DNA of 64,000 nt from Lepiota brunneoincarnata (lineage: Eukaryota; Basidiomycota; Agaricomycetes; Agaricales; Agaricaceae). Below the pieces are notes generated by a model, which did no database searches, had not been told where the DNA came from, and was given only the letters and a program-made list of their open reading frames with translations. Positions within the stretch are counted from its first letter, which is position 1, and every line of letters starts with the position of its first letter. The DNA lies in NCBI GenBank assembly GCA_023014365.1, contig JAEBUN010000010.1:620001-684000 (forward strand). Direction: 5' to 3'. The position numbers and the translations under genes were made by a program. Shown piece by piece: positions 55,056 through 64,000 of the stretch.

Positions 55056-56327
55056 TTAAGAAACAGAGAGTATGTAGATAGATAGATAGAAACGGAACCA
55101 GCCAGAGGAGATGGCTGTCTGCTGAGAGAGAGAAGCAAGAGGAAGCTTTCCACGAGGGATGATAAAAAAGGAACTCATTACTTCTTTAACCCCTTCACAT
55201 GTCTCGCGACACATCACGTGCCCGTGTTCAGTATCATCCAAAAAAAACGCTGTAGGTAGTAGGTATGTTACTAGCTGCAATAGTAATCTAAGGGGTAAAC
55301 TAGAGTAGAGTCCAGAGTTTAAAAGAGTGCCTGCTCCAACGGCCACCAAAACACCAGCCAGGCCGTAAGTAACAGAGCTCCTAGCAACGGCGCCGTTGGT
55401 AGGCGTGGCAGAAACAGCAGCAGCCCGGGTTGTGCCAGTAGGACGAGCAGACGCAACAGCTGCACTGGGATCTTTACAGAATCAGCTATCAGGTTCCGTT
55501 ACAAACAAATCAGAAAGCCACTACTCACGATCCCGAGGCGGCAGCACTCCCAGAAACAGCGGCAGTGGTAGCAGGCGTAGTGCCACTAGCACTAGTACCG
55601 CCAGGTGCAGCGGTGGCCGCCGCAGAATTAGGAGCTGGGGGAGTAGAGCCGTTCAAACAACTGGAAAGTAGTTCCCAGTCAGGTTCAGCACATGAGACAA
55701 GGGGGCATATACCACGAACCTCGAGTCAGAACTAGGCTGAATCGTTACCGCGTCGGTGAATGCCGTAGCGCCAGTGTTATCCTTGAGCGCAATGGTGCTA
55801 ACACACCCCCGTCAATATTCCCGTTCAAAAGCACAGCAATCCAAGAACTCACATCCGAGTTCCAGCGGGGATGTCGACATTCCACGTCAAAGTCTGAGAA
55901 TCCGTCTTATCGAACGTCTTCAACTGTGACCAAAAAAGTTAGGTGATATACCAAAAAAGGCATATTGAACCTGAAAACTTACAGCCTGCCCAGATGGCTG
56001 CCCACCTATTGCAAACCCCAGTCAGACTTCAAAATACACCCCGTAAACTAAATCATACCAGGAAGTATAGAAAGGAAAAAGGGACCAGTACCCTCCCTCC
56101 ACGACAACAGAACAGGTTCTACATCACACAAGATTCAACCTAAGCGCACGCCAAACAATGCGGCGTGGACCTACGACACTGCACAACGCTCGATCTGCAA
56201 CGCACTCAGTCAACAATCTCCACAACCCAAGAAACCTCTTCAAAGAAACGTACGGCGTATCAACCGTCAAGCCAAAGGCAGATTGCGCACAGGCGAGGAC
56301 GAGGGCGGCGGCGATGGTATACCTCAT
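55056..56327 (-). CDS. KNH/Kre9-like Ser/Thr-rich GPI-anchored surface protein
   Basis: Eight exons (minus): 56254-56327, 56175-56194, 56059-56118, 55983-56005, 55853-55923, 55720-55797, 55529-55660, then from 55464. Exons 2 and 4 are only 20 and 23 nt, yet the phases close. The protein has a signal peptide (MRYTIAAALVLACAQSAFG). The Kre9/KNH N-terminal domain follows: LTVDTPSSVVQCQPVLLSW, TGPFFLSILPGGQP, TWNVDIPAGT, SCLNGSTPP. Then come a Ser/Thr/Ala-rich stalk and a hydrophobic end, YGLAGVLVAVGAGTL, as for a GPI signal. A stop would be expected near 55319. The literal frame instead reads through (LLNSGLYSS...) to 55056, 20 bp before the next gene start. This suggests a lost base in the T/A run or a missed intron. 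Likely role is in the cell wall or surface, with function not established. Confidence 0.78.
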
Positions 56328-56739
56328 TACGAGTGGCTAAGGAATGAACTAAAGGGGCGTAGGACTGTGGCGGTCAAGGAGAGACAGAGGAACGAGAGAA
56401 GGTGGTTGTTAAAAAGAAACCGGCGTGTAAAGGAGAGGGGCCTTTAGTACTTTAGACCACATCGTCCTGTCACCGCTTCAATGTCCGCTGTGCCGGCATT
56501 CGATCACTTTCAGCTATTACAAAGTGGAGACCTTCACTCCAGAGTTCTCTTCCACCTTCGCCAGTCCAATCAGCTTCTTCGCTTCCCGGAATCTTAGGAG
56601 TATAATGTCAACAGGGGTGCTCACAAACCTACACAGATGTACAGTACATAATTTCACCCCCACCTCGTGTAGTTATCACTACTCGGCGTGGCTATACAAC
56701 TGCTGTTTCACAAAACATCATGTGTCAACCTCCTCCGAA
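56328..56739. other. Intergenic, no gene recognised
   Basis: Promoter side of the KNH-like gene and 3' flank of PRMT5. Nothing else was seen. Confidence 0.45.
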
Positions 56740-59700
56740 TTACAATCCGATCCAGCTGCTACGTCCGCCTGGGTTATGTAGGCTCGTATGGCCAATTTTC
56801 ACCACCTCATAGCCCAGACCTCCCATAGAGTTCCTCCGTGGCTGCTGCGAGCGCACGGTTGTCTTACTCGTTGAGAAAAAGCTTTCATCATCCGCGAGGG
56901 GACTTGGGACACTCAACGGTGAAAAAAAGCTTCCGCCGGTCCCGGCAGACTGCAGTGATAACATATCATCCCGACCACCAGGACTGATAGGGATGGTCAG
57001 AAACGACTCTGCATGCCACTCATACCATACCTGACGTTCATTTGTCAAACGCCAGATGGACACCTGCAGTTCAGAGTTACTCGGCAGGTAGAGGGGTTCC
57101 TATACTTCGGTTTAGACACCTAGTCCCTAGCAGTCCGCGAATAAACATGCCTTGAATGGGAAGAACAACGGGAACCAGCTCAACATGTCTTTGGATACCT
57201 GATCCTTCCGGTGTGGATGTATGCTCAGCTCGACATTACCATAAAGAACCTACTATTGTTAGAACAAGAAAATCATAACCGGATATAAAACTCACTGCCT
57301 CAAAGTAACCTGCCAGACCACTGCTCCCATCAGTCAAACCATGCGATGAGACGCACAGCTGTCTAAACTCACTGCAATACACCCGCATGGGGTATCCAGA
57401 ACCTCGGCCTCGCCGCGCGCACGTTATGACTGTTCGTCAAGGGAACGCCTGTGTGCTTCACATCAATGCACCGAAGCTATCTCAGGTCATAAACGCGAAC
57501 CCACCTCTCGCATCGAGAACAACATCTCTCCTAGGATGCACAAATTCCCAGCACTCCTGAACACACGACCCACACCTCCCATCTGGTTCAACTTTTTCCC
57601 CACTCAAGATATTCACAGCCTGGAACATAACCACGTAGGGTGTTTCCAGCGAACTATCATTTTTTGTTGTTCCCCTTGCCTCGTTATACAATTTCGAGGA
57701 CGAAAGAGGAGCCAAATGAGCAGTGTAAGATGAAGGTATCGAGATCCCAGTCGCTGGATTGAGCGTTCATGAGCCCAAGTTAGGAAAAGTTAAACAAACT
57801 CACGCTTCAAGAACCGTTGAGCGCCATCCAAACACTCAGGGCTAAGTTCATTATCCCCAAAAGAGCCAAGGAGCTCGCTAACAAGAATATCCACGGGTTC
57901 TGGGATGTCTAGCGATCTCATATCACCAAACAACAACTGCACCTTATCTCCCCATTCTCGCTCCTTTCGCTGCTGTAATCTGTTATGGACATAATCAGTA
58001 CCACAGACTTAGCCTAGACATATAAAGCCCGGAGATGGAAGAGAAGCAGAGGCTTCCTCACGTAACGGACGCGTTCGGGTTCTTCTCGACCGCATATACC
58101 AATGCCTCTCTCCGGGATCGCGTGATAGCGTTTAGGCACCGCGCGACGAGTGGACCTCGTCCTGCGCCCGCCACACAGCAAACACTGTAAGTCCGATGAG
58201 CTTGGGTCCGGTGTATATACGGGTGTACCCACATTCGTTCGCCTTCTGGCCAGTCAGTCAAAGCCCTATATATTGCCTTTGATGGCACACTCATTGATCA
58301 CAAGCCAAAAAGAACAAATGTCTGCATTTTCACGTACTTCTTCATATCGCTCATACTTCACCGGGTCCTGTTCGAATGTCTGATACGTCACGCTCTGCAA
58401 ATTGTCCATCAAAGGCTATCAATCCAAAATTCACCTCGCTGTCAGTGGCAACAATATAGAGCAGGTCCCAATGTACACACCTGTAAGGGGGCTTGGAGAT
58501 AATCCTGATACCCCTGCGCAAAATTCTCCACCGTCCCAGCTTGTTGTGCAGCCCGCACCGCCGGACTTGTCTTCTCCAAAAATTTGACGTACTGCGAGTA
58601 CGCCGCTTCATTCCCACGCAAATGCTTGCCTGCACTGGCGTCCGCGAGTACGACCGTCGGTCGGTGCTGTCCGTGGACGTATCTTTTTAAGCTGATGAAC
58701 ATCCGAGGGAAATTGGAAACTCACAATCATGCTATCCCTAATGAATGCTTGTGTTGGTTTGGGAAGCACTGGGTACCCCTTTGTGTTCGCGATGAATGTG
58801 GACGCGGGGAGGAAAATATACCTAACTGACTCCGCCGCCCATTTATTCAATGTACCTAGCCTAGTGGGTAGAGGCGGCGCCAAGTCAAGAGCTACAATAC
58901 AGCAATCAGCTTGAGATCCCGAGGGAGAAAGCAACACTCACTGAGCGTCAACCGTGTGTTGTAATCACACACCGATCTAATAACATCCCACATCTCCCAC
59001 GAGGCATTCAACTCACTTTCCGAAGACATTCCACTGCTCGTAGACGGTGCATCAGGGGATACAACCAACGCTGGAAGGGGCGGTGTTACGCTGATGCTCC
59101 TGTCTGATCCTAGGGATGTACCCAAGCCGAGACCCACGCTCGTTGAAGCTGGTGTCGCTGGTAGAAATGGCAAAATAGGCGTCTGGGCCTGTGTCTGCAA
59201 CACCGTGGGATTGTATATGGGCAGGCGGACGGATAAGTACATGAATGGGGTATTCTTGAGGCAGTTGTTGACTATGCGGGCATAAGACGCGACGTGGGAT
59301 CTGCTCCGTGGTGTAGGGAGGATCACGGTGTGGATGTTGAGATACGAAGCATATGCGAGCTCCTGCTGGAGTGCCTAAGAACAGGAACATAACCAAGACA
59401 TTAGCTTATTGAAATACAGGGTCGAGAGAAATCGATTAACAATTTCTGCATCATGACGAACCCAGTCGTCCTCGGCATCAAGTTCCAACCAGTCCGAGAT
59501 CATGGCAGTGATGCCTTCCGCTTCATCCAATCTTGTAATCGTAACCTCGTCAAGTAGAAACCCAGGCTGTGCACGCCATCTCTCAGCAGCCTCTGCTCTC
59601 TCCCTTTTCTTTACCTCCATCTCAGCGGCTTCCTCTGTTCTCCCTGCTGTCTTGCCCTGCTCATTCCTCATATCCTCATCCGTATCCTCCCCCCCCTGTC

Positions 59701-60040
59701 CGTCCACAGTGAGGGTCTCTGAGCTTCCGCCGACAGGGGAAGCCGGCAGTAAGCACATGCCCTCCCACCTTTCCCTCCACTTCTCTGTAGTTAAGGGCAA
59801 ACAAACCGTCTCGTAGCCCTTATTCCTCGCCTCCCTAACCAACTTCAATATCGGTGTGTCGCCAGTCTCCTTTTGTGAATGGGATGGTTGCGCCCTGTTG
59901 GCTCCATTGGGCTTGTGTGACGAGTGTGAAGGGGATATCGCAGCTGATTCGGGTTGAAAGGGCAAGACAGCTTTCGCATGAGCGATATCTTGCAAAGTGA
60001 GATAAGTGGCGAGGGCGACTGTGTGGTCCCATTGCGCCAT
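56740..60040 (-). CDS. PRMT5: Type II protein arginine methyltransferase PRMT5 (Skb1/Hsl7)
   Basis: About ten exons run from ATG at 60040 to the stop at 56740 (end [16 protein letters not shown]). The N-terminal TIM-barrel-type half contains [19 protein letters not shown]. The linker and catalytic start are unmistakable: [32 protein letters not shown]. AdoMet motif I is [10 protein letters not shown], made by an intron with donor AT|GTGGGT near 58225. The post-I motif [10 protein letters not shown] and [34 protein letters not shown] follow, the latter with the double-Glu loop. The C-terminal beta barrel ([11 protein letters not shown]) completes the protein. PRMT5 makes symmetric dimethylarginine on histones and spliceosomal Sm proteins and takes part in cell-cycle and morphology control. 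A 74-nt intron splits the N-half after DWVRHDAEI (near 59430). Confidence 0.93.
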
Positions 60041-60502
60041 GTCCCGTCGGAACTTGATGTTATGGAATTGGATATTATCGATGAAACCTGAAGAATCGAA
60101 CTCAGAGATGGAAGACAGACTCTGGCCTCGACGGCTTTTGAGGTTTTATGCAAGGGAAAATTCGGAGGGACAGCGCGCCTAGCGGTATCAGAATCAGATT
60201 CATGTTTCCCTGATTGATCAGATCCAAATGACACGTCAATAAACGTAAACTCATTATGGATAATGAACATAAGAGGAAAATGCAATATAGACCGGATATA
60301 AAAGTAGCGATGTTTTGGCGATCCCCCTGCCCAGAATTACTCTGTGCTCCCATTGTCGGTTACCAAATTGGACTAATCTATGATCGCAAGGACAGAAGTG
60401 ATCAAGTGATCAACAGGACAAGTAATTGAAATACTGTGTGTAGATCATCGAAGCCACAACATCCCCGACCGATCATGATCAAGAAATATTATGCCGTAGA
60501 TC
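60041..60502. other. Intergenic, no gene recognised
   Basis: Lies upstream of PRMT5 and downstream of the ankyrin gene. Only short open frames were found. Confidence 0.45.
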
Positions 60503-61299
60503 TTATTCTATCCTCGCTCGCTTTTCGCTCGTATCTTCAGCCTCCCTATCTTGCTGGAGTTCGTAACCCCGAGCGACCCCTTCGAGGACTGTAGTCGTGA
60601 CCGCCTGCCTGAGTTCATCTTCCTCAATGCTACCATCTGCACGCTGCGTGATATTCTGTATTCGTCGCATGAGGATATCCGTTAGGTTTTCAGATGCAGC
60701 ATTCTGGGAATGCTGTGATGGAGAAGTAGGTGCTGCAGGTGCAGAGTCCACCAGGACAGAAGGCTGGAGCAATGATTCAAGGTATGTAGCTATACAAGGA
60801 AAGTCTTCCCTCAGGTGCTCGATAGGCTACAGGGAAGATGTGGTAATGCTGGCTCGCAATCGAAGTGGTAAGAGACGTACAGAGATACCCTCATTGTTGC
60901 GGCGATCGATAAAAGCACCGTGTCGGACGAGAAACTGGGCAGTTGCGGTGTTCTCAACGGTGTAGAGGGGGGTATCGCCGTCTTCATCGGTGATGTTGAC
61001 GTCGCCACCTGAGGCAGTGAGTGCTTGAGTAAGCATAGGTAGCAATGAGTCATACCATGGGAGATGAGGTATTCGAGGACGTGGAGGTGGCCATAGGACG
61101 CTGCAGCGTGACTAGAGAGTGGAATGATGAGTGAGTCGGTGTCGGGTTGTGGTGAGGAGGAACGGGTTACATAGGGGTGTATGTGTTCTCATCTGGGACA
61201 TTTGGACTGAGATGATGCTTGCTCGACAAGCTCGATGACGCGGTCGAGGTCGCCGTCGCCAGCAGCAACCCAGATATTTTTCTCTGGGCGGATGGTCAT
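60503..61299 (-). CDS. YAR1: Small ankyrin-repeat protein (Yar1-like), frame disrupted
   Basis: Four exons on the minus strand start MTIRPEKNIWVAAGDGDLDRVIELVE at 61299. The ankyrin block continues SPNVPDENTYTPIHAAASYGHLHVLEYLISHGGDVNITDEDGDTPLYTVEN and AQFLVRHGAFIDRRNNEGIS, then PIEHLREDFPCIATYLESLL. An acidic C-terminal helix region ends RARIE. Length (about 220 aa) and layout match Yar1, the cytosolic chaperone that guards ribosomal protein Rps3. Exon 1 needs one base removed within about 61203-61217. As given, IELVEQASSQSKCPR stops, while the next phase reads the conserved SPNVPDENTYTP. The other introns (GTAACC...CTAG, GTATGA...CAG, GTACGT...GTAG) close in phase. Confidence 0.78.
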
Positions 61300-61418
61300 A
61301 GTTGCAAGAGGGCAAGCGTGTACAAACAGGGGATCTGGGAGATCTTGTGCCCCTGAGTGGAGATGGGCTGGGCCAGGTTGTCTCAGAGTTGACCGACTGG
61401 TAGGCTCCGTCGTTGACG
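61300..61418. promoter_or_regulatory. Short divergent promoter, YAR1-like / PAS-GATA gene
   Basis: The start codons of the two flanking genes are 119 bp apart and diverge, so transcription control is probably shared. No TATA box was seen. Confidence 0.55.
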
Positions 61419-64000
61419 ATGGACAACTACCACTCATTCCTCCCAAAGCTCGGTCACACTCGCTGTTGTGCGTATCTTCTCCCTTTCGATCGATCATTAC
61501 TTACCCTGCACAGACTGGGCCCTTCTTTCGGCTGACCTTCAGTTCATCTACCTTGACCCTGTCCTCACTTATCACCTCGATGCGCAGGCTGACCTCCTCG
61601 TCGGAAAGTCTCTCCTCTCCTTCGTCCATCCAGACGAGCAGGCATCTGCCAAGACAGACCTCAGGAGCGTTCTCGAAAGCCGTACCCTTCATGGTTCTGT
61701 CACCCGGTCCGCTTCTCTCTTATCGTTCGCGTTTCTCAGTCTCATTCATTTTATTTAGCGTCCGCTTCTCCCGTCTTTCAAAGGTTCGCCGCCAGCTTGG
61801 CCACCAGGGACCCCTGCCTCCGTGGTCAGATGCGGAGAAAATCGCCGTAGACGCAAACTATATGGCCGTTGACATCGTTATCAACTGGGCTGCGGAAGGT
61901 CTCGTTCTCTGCTTTGTTCATGCCACCGTCGACCTTGATCCACGGAGCGACAATGATGAACTTCATAAGTCTCACTGGACTAATTGGTGTGGCACTCCTC
62001 TCATGCCTGCAGACCAGATCCAGCTTCTTTTTCGCCGCCTCCTCATCTGCGTGCCACAGTCACCATCTAGTTCCCATACCAGGATATTTCAAATTCTTGC
62101 CAACCAGCCCGGCCGCCAGCTCCTGCTTTCATGGCCTCCGGATCAGGGTAATGGCCCCACGGGCAGGGAATTTGCCAAACTCGTGGAGAACGCGGAAATG
62201 GGCTCGGGTACACAGAAAGGTAACGATGCCAAAACGAGCTGTACACGCAGATACAGGGCTACTCAACTCATGTCGCCTTCGTTCGGTGAGGTAGAAAGCA
62301 TCTTCATACCACATGGTAGCCCCCCCTTCCTTCCCCTCCTCTCCCATAATACTCACTCTTTTTTTTTTTCCACTATGCTAGGTTCTGTCATTTTTGCCTG
62401 CCACAAGGTAGAGTCATCGATACGCAGCACACCTGCCGCCCCCACCAACATGCAACACCACCTGTCATATAACACCAATAATGGATCGGGGTATCCACCC
62501 CCACCGAACCCCTCGTACTACGATTCCTCCCCCCCCTATCCACCTCTTGTCCCTCCGTACAACCACGGATATCTCTCTCATCAACCACTGCCTCCTCCTC
62601 CCTCTCACGCCTACCCACCACGATGGTCCCCAGCCCAGCAGCAAAATTACCTCCCACCTCCACCGTCTTCGACTCAGCAGTGGAGCACCCCCAGTCCGAC
62701 GCATCCAGTTTCACCTGTACAACCTCCATCTACGTCGGTGGCCATGGACAATAGTAACCTCCGTTCGGCCTCATATTCTTCGGCTCCCGGCCCGTCCTGG
62801 CAGCCTTCACCTGGCAGTTATGAAGTTTATAGAACTGTCTCTCCGACTTACGGATCTTATCCCGGTGCCCCGAGAACAAACGCAGCAGCTAGTGGCACGA
62901 ACAAAGGTGCACTCCCTGCTGCATCTGCCTTACTAAACACGAGCACTGCCGTCCGGGACATTGTTCCCCCCCCGAAAAGACGGGTCAGTCCTGGTACGGG
63001 CAGGGGTGGCGATCAACACAACGCCCAAGCCACTGGTTCTAGCAGCGGACGGGGCTCCGGAAATCGACCGATGGGGATCCAACAGTGCTCGAGCTGTGGT
63101 GCGACCACCAGTCCAGAATGGAGAAAGGGACCTTCTGGGAAGAAAGAACTGTGCAATGCGTACGTTTCTCTCCCTCGTCCTCCGTTTTTACAAGCTCCTA
63201 ATTCGTGATTCGATTTAGATGTGGCCTGCGGTACGCTCGATCACGAGCCAAAAAAGATGGCGGCCCACCAGCACAGACACACAGCCGTAAGAAAAAGACA
63301 GACAAAGCCGACGACAGGCACCACGTTGTCGGGGGGAATAGGGGTGGTGGCGGCGTAGAAGCGAAAAAAGAGATGCGGCAGAGGGATAGAGAGATTGCAG
63401 GAGGCACTATGACTCCCCCAATTGCGACCATCGCTGCTGCAGGTGGTTCTTCCGGTTATGCGAGCACGATAATGCGGAGGAGTTTTGGGTCGGGGTCAGA
63501 GTATGGTGCACCCGGAACGTCGCCAGGGGGAAGCATAAGTGGAAGCGAGGGCGGTAGTCATGGACACGCACATTATGCGATCCTCGCCACTGGTGGTGGA
63601 GGCGCCAGTTCGGGTGCCAATAGAGATGGGAGTGTGTTGACCCCTTCGCCGTCACCCCCTGCTTCGACTTCTGTCACTTCGACTTCTGGATCGCTGGCGT
63701 TGCCACTTCCTATTCCTTCTCCCATCGCCCCCACGCACACCTCAGCATACCCACAACCAGAGACCGCGAGTCATGATGTCGGGTTTGTTCATTATAACCC
63801 CGCTTCACACGAGAGATCGATTCCGCCCTTGACAGTCCACTCTCATTCTCCGCATACAACGCAACCTTCTTATCCACATTCACCGCATTCTACCCTCTCC
63901 CCGGGTGGACATTATGTTCACAGTGCGTATACAGCAAGGCCATCGCCCCTATCTCAGGCGGGCAATATTGTAACCGGACCGGCGGCTGGACCACTGACAC
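61419..64000 (+). CDS. PAS- and GATA-zinc-finger transcription factor, 3' end outside window
   Basis: Exons 61419-61467, 61514-61706, 61759-62315, 62382-63159 and 63219-beyond 64000 close in phase. The start is MDNYHSFLPKLGHTRCYWALLSADLQFIYLDPVL. A PAS domain covers about residues 15-200 (FVHPDEQASAKTDL...RTLHGSVTR). A long Pro/Ser/Tyr-rich segment follows. The finger is CSSCGATTSPEWRKGPSGKK...LCNACGLRYARSRAKK, with C-x2-C-x18-C-x2-C spacing. The 18-residue loop and the PAS partner place it with the white-collar WC-2 type rather than AreA-type (17-residue loop) factors. It lacks a LOV flavin motif. WC-2 proteins pair with WC-1 in light responses. Whether this is WC-2 itself or a related PAS-GATA factor cannot be settled here. 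The C-terminal low-complexity part is open to the window edge. Confidence 0.87.

Noticed and set aside
61235..63208. 657-codon continuous ORF read as the native protein
   Set aside because: It includes intron sequence and starts before the real first exon. The spliced PAS-GATA model restores the zinc finger second half (CGLRYARS), which this ORF loses.
1..64000. CRISPR arrays, operons, Shine-Dalgarno sites, riboswitches
   Set aside because: The window is eukaryotic nuclear DNA with spliced genes. No regularly spaced repeat array or bacterial signal is present.

Overview
The window is eukaryotic nuclear DNA from a filamentous fungus, most likely a basidiomycete (Agaricomycotina). The evidence is dense genes broken by many introns of about 45-65 nt with GT...AG ends, and fungus-typical families: a RIM20/PalA Bro1 protein, a KNH/Kre9-like GPI protein, a Fungal_N-type protein, a KilA-N (Bqt4-like) protein, a GATA factor with the 18-residue finger loop of the white-collar family, and an Agaricomycete-style F-box protein. 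Exon models were built by hand from splice signals and phase. For most genes the exon phases close exactly.

Layout. 1-8.0 kb is a transposon-rich accessory island. It holds a minus-strand solo LTR (451-849, TSD tttta), a pseudogene resembling the Crinkler-RHS (CR) effector/nuclease class (about 1272-2328), and a second solo LTR (2499-7941, TSD attat). That second LTR is split by a complete, very young Ty1/Copia element (2626-7792, TSD ggtat) with an intact 1423-aa polyprotein. From 8.9 kb the window is gene-rich: a secreted orphan protein, an ER J-protein (SCJ1-like, ending in RDEL), a conserved unknown protein, a pepsin-like aspartic protease, a RasGAP (Gap1-like), a small W-P-G-T motif protein, RIM20, a DM9/DUF3421 protein, a WSS1-like DNA-protein-crosslink protease, SEN54, a Na/Ca-exchanger-family transporter, a Fungal_N protein, a paraoxonase-like protein, an F-box protein, 6-phosphofructokinase, a Bqt4-like protein, tRNA-Tyr, a large prenylation-motif (CaaX) acidic repetitive protein, a KNH-like GPI protein, PRMT5, a YAR1-like ankyrin protein, and a PAS+GATA factor cut by the right edge.

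The genes do not form one pathway. They are housekeeping and regulatory genes in mixed orientation, with two close divergent promoters (12602-12779 and 61300-61418) and several convergent pairs. Functional links are thematic. SEN54 belongs to the endonuclease that would remove the intron seen in the tRNA-Tyr gene. RIM20 belongs to the alkaline-pH pathway.

Several conserved genes (phosphofructokinase, RIM20, WSS1, the YAR1-like gene, the Fungal_N gene) need single-base frame corrections to restore conserved protein sequence. Because an essential glycolytic gene is among them, base-level assembly errors are the simplest explanation, but decay of some copies cannot be excluded.
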